In this document: one piece after another, positions 48,007 through 59,223 of the stretch
Layout: every line of letters begins with the position of its first letter
Numbering within the stretch: position 1 is the stretch's first letter
Assembly (NCBI GenBank): GCA_029378245.1
Contig: JARKIF010000004.1
Span: forward strand, 1,178,001 to 1,242,000
Direction of reading: 5' to 3'
DNA length: 64,000 nt
DNA from: Roridomyces roridus
Lineage: Eukaryota > Basidiomycota > Agaricomycetes > Agaricales > Mycenaceae
Position numbers and translations under genes: made by a program
Notes under the pieces: model-generated
The model's database searches: none
The model's input: only the letters and a program-made list of their open reading frames with translations
Told to the model about the DNA's origin: nothing

Positions 48007-50068
48007 ATGGCAATGCCCTATCCGGCCTATGGCTCGCCTCGTCCTCCACCCAATGACCCATATTCCTCGGGTTCTTCTTATCCTCCTCCTAATGGCGCTT
48101 TCAATCCCTCCACCGCCTCTTCTTACAACAAGCGTCCGGACGACATCCGAAACATTTCTCGCACTCCGAGCCCCACCCCAAGCGAATTCAAGGCCCTCAA
48201 TGAGCCCATGCTGTCCTGGAAACAGCTCACTAACTGGCGCTTTTGGATTCGGAGAGAATGGCTCCGTGCGGCTATCTTTGTCCGCCAATGCGCGCTAGCA
48301 GCTGACATTCTGCAGTATACTACATCATCGGGGGTGTCATTTTGGTTCTCACCGTACTCATTAGCGTTTACCATGACCAAATTGTCGACTGGTACGCTCA
48401 CCTTTGTTCCGGTTCCTCGGTCTGACGAAAGACCTGTCCAGGCTGACTCCAGTAACCCATGAAATGAAGAAACTCAAATACGGGTGGCTCATACCCATCG
48501 GTATCCTCTTCGTCATCAGTTTCCCTCCGTGCGACCATCTTTGTCCGTTATCCGTGCTGCTGCTGACAACTTCTGCAGGCTATTTGGCCACGAAATTGTC
48601 GCGATTCTTTGTGGAATTGTTTGGGGTCTCTGGTGCGTCATCCGCAAAACTGTTACGAAATACCGGTACTGAGGCGTGTGCAGGGTCGGTTTTGCTATCG
48701 TCTGCGCTGGTACCTTCATCGGGGAGGTTGGCAACTTCTACGCCTTCAAGTACTGCTGCAGTGCCCGTGGAGAGAAGATGGAGCGCACGCAAATCAACTA
48801 CGCGTGCCTCGCTCACTGTGTACGGAACGGCGGCATCAAAATCGCGCTCATAGCGCGGTTCAGCGCGATTCCAGGTGACTTCACTGCTGCAAAACTGCAC
48901 TGTTCTCACAACCAAAAGGCCATTTCACGACAGCCGTGTTTAGTACCTGTGGCATGGGCATCTTCACCTTTTCTATCGCGGCCATCCTCTCTCTGCCCAA
49001 GCAATTCGTGACGGTTTACCTCGGGGTCATACTCGACCAAAATCCCGACACAGTCACCCTCAAGAGCAAGCTGATCAGTGACGGAGTGCTTGGGTTGACG
49101 GTCCTGGTCACGGTCCTCGCCATGTGGTACATCTTCCACCAGATGGCCCTCGCAAAGCCCGAGGTCATCCACGCCCGACGCAAGGCGCGCCAAGCCAAGA
49201 TTGCCCGTGTTATACGAGTCCCCGAACCTGAACGACAGCAATTCCTCGGTGACCACCTTTGATCCACGGCAGAGCCTCTCGGACATTCCTCTCACCGCCA
49301 ACCAGGCGGGCCAGCATCCCCGGTACGACTACGAGCAGCAGCAAAGGCATCGGCAGCATGCCGAGTGGGTCGCGCAGCAGCGGCATTACAACCCGCAGCA
49401 ACCCTACAACAACCCGCAGCAACAGCAACACCAGCAGTGGGACGACCAGGGGCGCGCAATCGGTTACACGCCGGGGCCTGCGCCACAGATCATGTACGCT
49501 CCTCAGCCCCAACGTTCTGGGCGTGCAGAGGTGCTGCCGAATGCTTATGTCGCTGGCGACGCAGAGGTTTATGCACATGGTCGGACAAATGCCGTTGCAC
49601 GGCAGGCAAACGTCTGATGAGGTTGGGTGGGACACGCAGCAAATGCAGATGCGTGAGTTGCAGACGAGGAGTCCGCCGAGCCAGCGGATACAATCGCCAC
49701 CACGGCAACAGAACGCGCCTTATAGCTCGCCTCCACAGCAATATGGGTCACCGAGGCAAGGTTACCCGTCACCGCAACAGCCGTACCCGTCGCCACAGTT
49801 TGAGCCAATGGGTACGCCTACGCAAGCACAGTATGCGTCATATCAGCCACAACCTGCTGGTGGGTTGGCTCCAGCTACGGGTCCCCTGCCGACACCACCG
49901 TATCCTAAATCACCATTCGACGACCCTGAGCCGTCGCATGGGCACGCGGTGGAGGCAACAGGCGACTCGTACCATACGGCCCACGATCACGAAGCCTCGG
50001 AGGTTCCGCCGGTGCAGGCGCGGACGTTCTCACCTCCACCGCCTAGTTATACGACAAATATGCGGTAG
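48007..50068 (+). CDS. TVP38/TMEM64 (DedA-type) membrane protein A
   Basis: Golgi/vesicle membrane protein of the SNARE-associated/DedA superfamily. The cytosolic N-terminus is Pro/Ser/Tyr-rich and contains ISRTPSPTPSEF. Joined exons give a first helix (YYIIGGVILVLTVLISVYHD), KLKYGWLIPIGILFVISFPP-LFGHEIVAILCGIVWGL, a GTFIGEVGNFYAFKY loop, then VRNGGIKIALIARFSAIPGH followed by FTTAVFSTCGMG, the family signature, and LPKQFVTVYLGVI, with a last helix and a basic KARRKARQAK. The Gln/Pro-rich tail (from about 49200) changes frame twice, near 49210 and near 49600. The frame in use ends with a stop at about 49262, while low-complexity coding sequence clearly continues to 50068. Either single-base errors or an early natural end explain this. 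Two relatives lie at 52737 and 57439. Confidence 0.8.
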
Positions 50069-50187
50069 GAGTGGTATATACTCGAGTACTTAAATTTATT
50101 TGTTCTCGGACTGCAATTGGATTGCTGGTACTCACTGAGTCACTCTGTATCCTTATGACCTTACGTATGATGACTTGCTCCTTGACA

Positions 50188-51396
50188 ATGGACACTCACC
50201 ATCGACGTCGGAATCCTCTCGAGATTCCAGAATTGTTGGACCTCACTTCTGAGCTTCCTCCGGTCCCAAACAGACCTCACCTCGGCGGCGCACGTCAGTC
50301 GCTCCTGGGTGACTGCGGCTCAGCGGCAGATTTTCCAAGTCATTCGACTTGTTCCTGGGGATGTTCTCTCTGGCCGCTTGCTCGCGGTACTGGACGCGGC
50401 CCCCCATCTCGTGGGGTATATATCTGAACTGGACCTCGGTGTGTTCAGACCCATCGCAGTGGGCAATCTGGAGAAGCTTGCGGAGCTGCCGTATACCAAA
50501 CTGAAGGTGCTGAGGGTCGACAGCAACGAGTGGGAGATTCCTGAAGAGCAAGTCACGGCAATAGGGCGCTTGCTACGAATTTCCACCCTCGTGGAAGTCA
50601 TTGTGCATGCCCGGTTCAGTGGCTTGGGAGAGTTTTCGAGGATGTGGCCGCGGGAGGGGAGAATCAGGAATGTGGGATATAATATGTCCTTCAAGGCAGC
50701 GCCGAGCACCACTGGGGCACACAAGCCAAGAATCCAACTGGAAACCTTGAGTGCTGCTGCGACGCCCTCTGAATATCATGCCTTGTGGTTGCACCATGTC
50801 GAGTGTCCATTCGATGTTTCCAAGCTGAGGGCTTTCAAATTCTAGCTGCCTCTGACCGAGGGCCTGCTGGATGCTCTCCGTGGGAGTCTGCAGACTATTG
50901 GATTAATTTCGCTCCTGGTGCGCAGCGACTGTTCTTGCTGAATGCCGCTGACCGACAATAGTAGACATCGTGCGCTGCAGACATTCACCTCTCTCGTTTC
51001 ACCAATGTGACTGCACTGGATATACATCACTATTGGAACGGATGGTATCGTAACGATTTCAATGAAATCCGGAGTATGGTTCCAGAGCTGCGGAATCGCA
51101 TTCGGGCTATTCGTTTTCAGGAACTTCGTATGAATGTACCAGATCTGCATGCCCTGCATGAGGAACTGCTCAGCGTACAGGGGTATTTTCCTGAATTGCG
51201 GACTGTGACAATCAATTTTCACACCGACGACCCGGGGCACATTGAAGCCCTCAGGGATGGCTTGAGGGCCCACAACTGGAGTCTAGGCGACGGAATCACC
51301 TTGACGCATAGTGCGCAGATTCCTTTTCTACTTTTCTCGGCTCATCTTATACAGGCTTTGAATGGGAGGGACGGGTGCCATGGTATGCGAGAGTAG
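50188..51396 (+). pseudogene. F-box-type protein pseudogene
   Basis: The start MDTHHRRRNPLEIPELLDL is an F-box-like opening, but its continuation SFLRSQTDLTSAAHVSRSWV lies in another frame, separated by a one-base shift at about 50250. The conserved body (RQIFQVIRLVPGDVLSGRLL, LRVDSNEWEIPEEQV) meets an in-frame TAG at about 50843, after which LPLTEGLLDALRGSLQTIGL still reads on. A last part gives NVTALDIHHYWNGWYRNDFN and related LRR-like sequence up to 51396. F-box proteins recruit substrates to SCF ubiquitin ligases; this copy is broken at two places and lies just before the CK2 gene on the same strand. Confidence 0.7.
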
Positions 51397-51561
51397 ACTA
51401 GAACGTAGTTGAGCCTTGAGTTGTATCATTTGCGCGATATTTGTTTGTCCCTCCACGCGTTTGTCCGTGACCGTTTCATCCTCGCCTCATTCCGCGCCGA
51501 ATCTGCACAGTGGGCGCCTTCCAACGCTCCCTCGCTGCTGACGCTGATACCCCGACTCGCA

Positions 51562-52672
51562 GTGGAGGATATATCAACAGGCTCAGATTCAGATTACTCT
51601 AGGTCAGTTTCCCGTCCACCATTCTTCCTTTTCCGCCTGGCTAACACGTGTTGCAGCTCGGTAATTGGCTGCACTCTCGTCGATAGCGAGGAACTGAAAG
51701 AAAAGACGCTCTAGTGGATATCCTGGTTTCTCTCTTCAAAGGGGAATGAATACTTTTGCGAGGTCGACGAGGACTTTATCCTCGACCGATTCAATCTTAC
51801 CGGTCTCAACAACGAGGTGGCTAACTATGCTCAGGCCCTCGATCTCATTACGGACCAGCTCGGTGCGTCTGCTATATAACTGCAGTGACTAGATCTGAGT
51901 GCGTATGGTACAGATGACGAGGTGCAGGACGAGCTACGCGGGTCGCTGGACGTCCAGGCGCGGCTTTTGTATGGCCTGATTCACGCACGGTGGATCGTGA
52001 CGGCGCGGGGGTTGGCCAAGATGGTGCGTCTTGTGGCCGTCGCTCTCCACATACATCTACTCAATCGTTTCATCAGGTCGAAAAATACAAACGAGGCGAC
52101 TTTGGTCGGTGCCCACGCGTTCTCTGCCAATCTCAATCCCTCCTCCCCATCGGCCTCATGGACGTCCCTTACGAAAAATCCGTCAAACTCTACTGCGGGC
52201 GCTGCGAGGATCTATACAGCCCCAAATCATCTCGCCACGGAAGCATCGACGGGGCGTACTTTGGGACGACATTTCCCCATCTGCTCTTCCTCGTGTATCC
52301 GACACTCATACCACCCAAGGTGGGTCCACCGCTGGATGGGCCCACTTCATCGTCTTCGACTTCCGGAGGCGGCAGTGGGGCTGGAGAGGGCAAGCGGAGT
52401 CGGCGGACCACGGGGCGAGAGGAGATACCCGAGATGGGCGGGACGGGGGAGAGCGCGGGCGAGGGGGTCAGCACGGCGAGTGTTGCGCTTAAAGCGGAAC
52501 GCTATCGGCCTAGGATCTATGGTTTCCAGCTGAATGAGACGGCCAAGCTGCAGAGATGGCAAGAGGCCACGCGCGATAGGTGCGTTCTGCTCCTTGTTTC
52601 ATTGATAAATTCTCATGAACGCGCCACAGACAGGTAGCGCGACTTGAGGCGCTGGAGGAGCGGGGGAGCTGA
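51562..52672 (+). CDS. ckb1: Casein kinase 2 regulatory (beta) subunit
   Basis: Regulatory subunit that dimerises and holds two CK2 catalytic subunits. Sequence in order: acidic [13 protein letters not shown], then [20 protein letters not shown] and [35 protein letters not shown], the zinc-binding part [20 protein letters not shown] with [40 protein letters not shown], a fungal Ser/Gly/Glu-rich insertion of about 60 residues and [20 protein letters not shown]. Both cysteine pairs are present. Introns after 51860, 52022 and 52579 keep the frame. The link between DSDYS and WISWF (51603-51714) needs either a four-base microexon or a GTTTCC donor; plain reading meets a TAG at 51712. No ATG precedes the acidic part in frame, so the true start is probably in an upstream exon; the given start is the first conserved codon. 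Confidence 0.9.
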
Positions 52673-52736
52673 GATACATGTACTCTTTTCTTTTCTCTCT
52701 CTTGTTTCAATTGGACAGAGTGTGGTTGACTACTTC

Positions 52737-54087
52737 TCAAATTACACCCAGGTCCGCCTGCCTTGCCTTCCTCCTAGCGTATACCACACTCGGTTTGGCC
52801 GCCGTCCGTAGTCGGCGAATATATACCATCGCGAGAATCGTGATCACAATTGTTACAGCAAGCACGGCTCTTTGAATTTTGTTGCTCCTCGAATCGTCTG
52901 TGTGGGACCGACCTCAGTTATGCACCACGAAAATGAGCAGGAAGACAGACTGCTGTTCAGAGCCTCGCCAATGTACACAACGACGAGTTGTTTAGGGAGA
53001 GTGACGACCGCTGCCACGAGGAAAACCCAAAACTGCGGTGAATCAGCTTTAAGAAGAGAAGGAGAGAGGGTGTAGGGACCTGCATGCCACACGTAGCAAA
53101 AACAGCCGTTGTCAAATGTGAAGGCAGGGCTGAGAACCGGATTACGATGGCGATGGGGAGGCCACCTGAGCGGACGACATGCGCGAGAGTCGCGTAGGAC
53201 AAGTTTGTGGCCTCTGCTTTACGTGCGCGAGGGCGGCATGCGAACTTGAATACACTGGGGATGAGAGAATCAGCCACCATACAGTGCTCTTGTCAGCTAC
53301 TCACAAAAAGGTACAGATTTCGCCGAGGAGGGTGCCCGCTGTAGTGGTCGTCAGATATTGGGCGGAGATGCAAGTCTCAGCTTACCAGCGACGATAGCGA
53401 ATCCGACCCCCAGGCCCCAGGTAATACCGCATACCATGGCTACAAGTTCATGGCCGAATAACTGAAGAACGTTAGTACTCGAAAAGAAAGGAAGCGAGCC
53501 AGTGCATACCGGAGGGAAGCTCATAGCAATCAGTATAACGATGGGAATGAGCCATGCCCCGGGTGTACGATGCAGCCACGACGTTGCGGGTTTCCTGCCC
53601 ATTGTCAGTATTCAACTCCAGCGGCACACGCGGCCTTGGAGAGACGTACAACCCATTGAGAATCTTCTCATGATAGCTCTCTATGAGCGCGATGACGGCA
53701 ATCACTACGGCGAGGACCAGGTACATTCCTGAAAGCGAAATCAGTGTGAAGCGGCCAACGAAACAATCAACACCTACGAATTCTCTGGGCGAGGCTCCTT
53801 TGCGTGCGCACGCCGTTGAGGAAATCGATCTCATCGGGTGTAGGTGACGGCGTCCTTGATGGCGGTGGGTGTGCAATATCAATGTTATATCCACGAGGAG
53901 GCGCGTCAAGGCGCTTAGCCGTTAGTAGATTCGACTTGTGCGTGGTGGACGTCGACGGGCGGAGAGGGTAGACGTCTGCCTGTGGTGCGGGGTGTGTGGG
54001 CTGGGGCATATGCATGGCTACCTCGGGGGGATCCGCCATTGCCCTTCGTTGCTGATACTTTCTAAACTGCCTGTAGGCCAGAAACAT
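52737..54087 (-). CDS. TVP38/TMEM64-type membrane protein B
   Basis: Minus-strand paralogue of the gene at 48007. From MFLAYRQFRKYQQRRAMADP there is a Pro-rich cytosolic part with SRTPSPTPDEIDFLNGV, then helix MYLVLAVVIAVIALIESYHE, WLIPIVILIAMSFPP, LFGHELVAMVCGITWGLG, VGFAIVAG, GTLLGEICTFFVFKFACRPR, the signature VVRSGGLPIAIVIRFSALPS followed by HLTTAVFATCGMQ, LPKQLVVVYIGEA and a last helix (AVLAVTIVITILAMVYI) with a basic end. Introns at eight or so places all close in phase. It is convergent with CK2, 64 bases apart, and nearly the same as the copy at 57439. A TATA-like gataaaaag lies about 60 bases upstream. The start was chosen by comparison with copy C. Confidence 0.85.
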
Positions 54088-54717
54088 TGCTTCGAGTCGG
54101 TGCGTTCGTTGTGAGCCATAATCTTGGGACAGACGAGCTTTTTATCCACGCGATTGCACAGTTCGTTTTCTTCGAGTATGAGTAATGGGTATCTCGAAGT
54201 ACGTCGGGTTGCAGACCGTTGTTCCGTCGGAGCGGCTGTGCTGGGCACATCATTGCGTCGGCGCGGGTGGAACCGATGTTGGAGATGTTAACGGGGATGA
54301 CCATTGGGTATCGTTTACGGCGCGCTAGAATATCGGGGCACGCGTGTTTCCGGTCACGGACGCTGGCTCACATTTGAAGACAATGGTGCGAGAAGTGCAT
54401 TCCACGGCAATGCCACTGCATGCGTCGAGCAGGTCACGGTTCGGCCCAACTCCACGATGCGGCGCTCTGTATGCAGCAATACGTGTCGTCAGAGCTGGAG
54501 AGAGGATGTGAGCGGTAACGTGATGCATCATTCAGCCGCTGCCAAGCCAAAGACCGACGCGCCCATTTGATGTTTGATGGAGACTCAGACTGGAGGCAGA
54601 GAAACTGTACCCTGTGCATTCTTTTCTCTCCCTCTCACAAGTTACGGGAGCGGTTCAAGGATAAGGACTGTCTGGCCACTCTGCATTGCTATACAAAATT
54701 AAACACAAACAAGAAAT
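54088..54717. other. Intergenic between TVP38 B and F-box gene
   Basis: Promoter of the TVP38-like gene B and 3' flank of the F-box gene. Part of it (about 54088-54250) has a counterpart at 58750-58910 next to copy C. No gene seen. Confidence 0.45.
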
Positions 54718-56061
54718 CTACTCATCAGAGTCGGAAGACGAGGACGAGTCAAGGTGCGACTCGAGGATATTTCGCCGTTTCAATCCGGTACCGAGATAAA
54801 CCTTCACGTCTTTGGACGACTCGGCCAGTGCCTTGAATGCGGCCAAAATCTCGTCACCGACTCGGTATAATAATATGCCGACATGTGCGTCCGGAATCTC
54901 TACGCTGCGCGCTGCTAGTTTGCGAATAAAGGGCTCCCATGTTCCGCGAGGATTATCAAGAAACAAGGGTATGTGGAATTCCAAACACCCAAGGTTCGGG
55001 AGGATTTTTGCACGGTCTTGATGGCTCGCCAACACGGTAAGCAGGTGGTCGACGGTTATTGAAGATGGGTACTGAATCTGGAGGTACTCCAAGGTGGGAA
55101 CAAGAGCCAGGTAGTCATTTGAAGCGCTAGCGGGACTGCCGGTGTCGTATAAAGGGTGATTAAGGGTAAGCTCCCTCAGGGGAGGCGACCATCGCTCAAG
55201 GAATGAGACGAACACATCCCAGTGGGCGGAAGTGGCCGGGGACAAGGACATCACCTCTAGATTTGGGGCGGCAAGCCTTTCTAAAACTTTGATTTGGGAG
55301 GCCCTCTGTGTCTTGAGAACCATCCGACGCAGGTTGGGTAGAACCACCACGTCTCGACATTTTCCGTCCTCGGGGGAGTAATCAATGTTCAGGACCAGAT
55401 CTACGAGATTGGCAGAGCCATGTAGAAGGTCGCTTATCGGGCCCCAATGGCATCCCACGTTGGCAGCTGAGATTGTCAAAGTTTTGAGGGAAGGAAGCGG
55501 CGCCGGGTTTTTGATACCTCCCAACAGCTGGCCCTCGGTGTCTTGATGAGCCGGAAAGGAGGAGGAGTCGAAGGCATCGTATGTTTCCTCATTTTCTGTC
55601 AACGAAAACTCGAGATGCTCCAGCTGTTCAGGCCACCGCTCCCAAATGACCGATGTAATAACCGGGTCTATGTATCCTGCGAGCGAGATACGCAGAGGAC
55701 TTCTGCCTGCGCGTTCCAGCCATCGTTCCAAAAGGTCTCCATCGCATGGGAAGTCGATGTGGACTGAAGCCCACAAGGCAGGAGTGGACGCTACGATGCA
55801 CGCCCAGCTATTACAGATTTTGGCGAGCACAAAGATGCTCATGATGTGGCGGTGGCCCAGTCTGGGATACAGAGGGAGGCAATTGAGAAGGATCTGGGAA
55901 GAAATCTCCAAACGCAAACGGGTTATAGGATCGCGGATGGCATTGAGCTCCCGCTGAAGGAGACCTTTGTCGCGCTCCAGATTCCGTAGAATCTCTCTCT
56001 GTCGCTCGATATCGAATGAGAACTGCTCGATCCTTGTCTTGAGCTCTTGAACTTGGGACAT
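54718..56061 (-). CDS. F-box protein with N-terminal coiled coil
   Basis: Single-exon protein of about 447 residues, probably a substrate-recruiting subunit of an SCF ubiquitin ligase. It begins MSQVQELKTRIEQFSFDIER, a coiled coil of about 45 residues ending in LLQRELNAIRDPITRLRLEI, which leads into the F-box (SSQILLNCLPLYPRLGHRHI) with CNSWACIVASTPALWASVHI. The remainder has the loosely repeated leucine-rich pattern seen in the large Agaricomycete F-box families, ending with an acidic/Ser tail (DSSSSSDSDE). The first ATG in frame is slightly upstream at 56097; the internal one was preferred because the relatives at 59562 and 62233 start in the same way. Confidence 0.85.
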   Translation of the reverse strand: MSQVQELKTRIEQFSFDIERQREILRNLERDKGLLQRELNAIRDPITRLRLEISSQILLNCLPLYPRLGHRHIMSIFVLAKICNSWACIVASTPALWASVHIDFPCDGDLLERWLERAGRSPLRISLAGYIDPVITSVIWERWPEQLEHLEFSLTENEETYDAFDSSSFPAHQDTEGQLLGGIKNPAPLPSLKTLTISAANVGCHWGPISDLLHGSANLVDLVLNIDYSPEDGKCRDVVVLPNLRRMVLKTQRASQIKVLERLAAPNLEVMSLSPATSAHWDVFVSFLERWSPPLRELTLNHPLYDTGSPASASNDYLALVPTLEYLQIQYPSSITVDHLLTVLASHQDRAKILPNLGCLEFHIPLFLDNPRGTWEPFIRKLAARSVEIPDAHVGILLYRVGDEILAAFKALAESSKDVKVYLGTGLKRRNILESHLDSSSSSDSDE

Positions 56062-56156
56062 GATGGGGCGTTTGTGGACAACGGCCACAGATGCCATCAA
56101 TGACTCGGAACCGATTGCGATTGGATTGCGACTTATGCTTGACCGTCATCGACACT

Positions 56157-57079
56157 CAGTGTATGACGGTTCGTTTGTACAAACATACATTTTGCGCCCG
56201 CGCGAACAATTTAGCGCGCGCGCCCACTTGAGCACACGCAGACTGTAGATTACATAACTAAAGCTACGGGTACAGGTGCTATTGCCCAGCCAGCTCATGT
56301 CCGCTCAACCAAGTTCCCCACAAAGTGTCCAGCGCTATTCCTGCACGGGAAGTGGGCACCAGTGACCTGACCCAATGGACTCCCGTGCAGAGATGGACGG
56401 GCCTGCTCCGGAGTCTGAACACCATCCAGGTCCGTGGGAAGCGCGACAGGTTTGAGGTACTTCGCGGGTGGCGGTAAAGCACCGCCGGTATTCAATGGGT
56501 CTCGTTGGTTCCGGAGGTTGGTAGAGGAGGAGGACAAGAAGGAATGTTTAGTAAGCAGCTGGGTAGCTGGCAAACAGGGACAATGATCGGCACCGCTTCG
56601 ATACGTCACTTGCTGTCAATTTTTTCTTCGTCCCACTCACCACCTCGACGGTAGACGCGACACCGAGATTCCAGACAACGGTTCATGACTCTGAGACTCG
56701 GACCCACAGCCTAAAAATCAACCTCCACCTCTTCCTCATGGACCGCAACCCCGCTGAGCCTTGATAAAACATGGCTTGATTCGGCTTGTCGACACACTTC
56801 GCTGCTGGGAACTGGCAGCCGCTGGCAAGTCCCCAGCGGGCCGTGGTCGCATTGTGTTGGCGTTGTGTTCCTCGAATCCTCAGCTTGTGCCACACAACCT
56901 GTAGCCTTGGCTCGGAGTTGGGCTCCGAGCATGGTGCCGAGTTGTGCCGAGCTCAGTAGTCTTGTATCTAGTTTCACGTGTCATCAAATTGATTAAATTG
57001 GCGTAGCCGATGGCGCGCGCGCTGGATGTCTCGCGCGCGTGCTAAATCAATATTTGTACAAACGAACCGTCATACAGTG
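56157..57079. mobile_element. 923-bp element with 27-bp terminal inverted repeats
   Basis: The left end (56157-56183) and the reverse complement of the right end (57053-57079) agree at 26 of 27 positions, sharing GTATGACGGTTCGTTTGTAC. Just inside both ends lies a GC-alternating motif (tttagcgcgcgcgccc on the left, ggcgcgcgcgctgg and tcgcgcgcgtgctaaat on the right). No transposase frame is present inside, so it looks like a non-autonomous DNA element (MITE-like). It sits in the promoter region between two head-to-head F-box genes. The duplicate locus at about 59450-59510 has the same flanking words (catcgacat.. and gctctcggtgca) without the element. No clear target-site duplication is seen beyond a possible CT. 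Confidence 0.75.
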
Positions 57080-57239
57080 CTCTCGGTGCAAGGAATTGAA
57101 AATAAGATAGGTGACATCAAGACCCCATACTACTTGATGCAGCGGGTCTCGATGATATTGTGCCTCAGATCGTCAAGCTTCAAGCTTCAAGGTCCAGCCT
57201 CTCAAATCTGTATGTCGTCAGGTATACTACATATCTTCC

Positions 57240-57438
57240 TGATAGTAACTGCTATTCAAACCTATGTGAAACACAGGACTATAAGGACAAAAGAACTTAC
57301 TCGAGGCGAGCCTCGAGAAAATTAACGCCGACATCGGTATGCCCAAGAAAGCTTTGAAGAATCTCGAGATGAGTAACTTGAGCCTGGTGAAAGGCCAACT
57401 GAACGCCATACACGACCCGGTATCCCGATTGGACATGC
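57240..57438 (+). pseudogene. Truncated F-box gene relic (+)
   Basis: Aligns with the 5' flank and first 150 bases of the F-box gene at 59562: attcaaacctatgtgaaaca, then ctcgagaaaatt and gtgaaaggccaactgaacgc. The start codon is lost (accatgtcc became actataagg), indels break the frame, and the sequence ends at about 57438, where it is joined to the 3' end of TVP38-like gene C. Confidence 0.85.
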
Positions 57439-58749
57439 TCAAATTACACCCGCCTGCCTCGCCTTCCTCCTAGCGTATACCACACTCGGTTTGGCCGCCG
57501 TCCGCACTCGACGTATATACACCATCGCGAGAATCGTGATCAAAGTTGTAACAACAAGCACGGCTCTCTGAATTTTGTTGCTCCTCGAATCGTCTGTGTG
57601 GGATCGACCTCAGTTATGCACGACAAAATGAGCAGCAAAACTGACTGCTTTGCAACGCTTCCCCGATGTACACAACGACGAGTTGTTTGGGGAGGGTGAC
57701 GACCGCTGCGACGAGGAAAACCCAAAACTGCGGTGAATCAGCTTTAAGAAGAGAAGGAGAGAGGGTGTAGGGACCTGCATCCCACAGGTAGCAAAAACAG
57801 CCGTCGTTAAATGCGAAGGCAGGGCTGAGAACCGGATTACGATGGCGATGGGGAGACCACCTGAGCGGACGACATGCGCGAGAGTCGCGTAGGACATGTT
57901 TGTGGCCTCTGCTTTACGTGCGCGAGGGCTACAGGCGTACTTGAATACGCTGGGGATGAGAGAATCAGCTACCGCATAGTACTCTTTTCATCTGCTCACA
58001 AAAAGGTGCAGATTTCGCCGAGGAGGGTGCCCGCTGTGGTGGTCATCAGATATTGGGAGGAGATGCAAGTTTCAGCTTACCAGCGACGATAGCGAATCCG
58101 ACCCCTAGGCCCCAGGTAATACCGCATACCACGGCTACCAGTTCATGGCCGAATAACTGAAGAACATCGGTGCTCGAAAAGAAAGGAAGCAAACCAGTGC
58201 GTACCGGAGGGAAGCTCATAGCAATCAGTATAACGATGGGAATGACCCATGCCCCGGGTGTACGATGCAGCCACGACGTTGCGGGTTTCCTGCCCATTTT
58301 CATTATTCAACTCCAGCGGCACACGCGGCCTTGGAGAGACGTACAACCCATTGAGAATCTTCTCATGATAGCTCTCTATGAGCGCGATAACAACAATCAC
58401 TACCGCGAGAATTATGTACGTTCCTGAAAGTGAAATCAGTGTGAAGCAGCCCACGAAACAATGAGAACCTACGAATTCTCTGGGCGAGGCTCCTTTGCGG
58501 GCGCACGCCGTTGAGGAAATCGATCTCGCTGGGCGTCGGTGAGGGCGTTCTGGGTGGCGGTTTTTGTACATTAATCTCATATCCGAGAGGATGCGCGTCA
58601 GGACGCGGGGTCGAGATGTGCGTTGTACTGAGCGGATAGACGTCTGCTTGTGGTGCTGGGTATGTGGGCTGGGGCATATGTATGGCTGGGGGATTCGCCG
58701 TCGCCCTTCGTTGCCGGTACTTTTTAAACTGCCTGTAGGCCAGAAACAT
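57439..58749 (-). CDS. TVP38/TMEM64-type membrane protein C
   Basis: Duplicate of gene B with the same exon structure, stop at 57439. Reads MFLAYRQFKKYRQRRATANP, a shortened Pro-rich stretch, PRTPSPTPSEIDFLNGVRPQ, helix IILAVVIVVIALIESYHEKI, WVIPIVILIAMSFPP, LFGHELVAVVCGITWGLG, the signature GGLPIAIVIRFSALPSHLTT followed by AVFATCGMQ, LPKQLVVVYIGEA and RRVRTAAKPSVVYARRKARQ. All introns checked keep the frame, so it appears functional. A perfect TATA box precedes it. The difference from B is concentrated in the cytosolic N-terminus and at scattered third positions. Confidence 0.85.
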
Positions 58750-58801
58750 TGCTTCGGCGTCAAGTCGGTGGGTTTGGGCCACATTCTGCGTTGTAGGCGA
58801 G

Positions 58802-58809
58802 CTTTTATA
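58802..58809 (-). promoter_or_regulatory. TATA box of TVP38-like gene C
   Basis: TATAAAAG on the minus strand about 53 bases before the chosen ATG at 58749. Copy B has the weaker gataaaaag at the same place. Confidence 0.6.
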
Positions 58810-59223
58810 CACAGCTTGTCACAACAATTCAATTGCGCGGTCCAAGTTTTCGCCTGAAGTATCGCGGGAAGTGCGTCGGGGTGGAACAAATTTAGACCGT
58901 GGTCCGTCGGAGCGACCGAGATGTGGACTCGACGCTACCGGTAATGAATGGGAGAAGCCCGCTTATCAGTGCTGGGCTATAGTTGACGGCGCGCGCTAGT
59001 CGTGTACATAGGGCACGCTTGTTCAGCGTTCCTCCAGGTTCCGGCCATAGCTGCTTGATCACGCGCGAGATGTCCACGGCAAGGGGAGGGAGAGAGACGG
59101 CATAATCCATCTACTCGTCGGCGATGATGAGGTAGGTTCTTACACGTGGAGGTACGGAACCGTCATGATTCTACCAAGCCAAAGACGCTTAGACCAAGGT
59201 CCGCCGCGCCAAAGAGCTGTATT

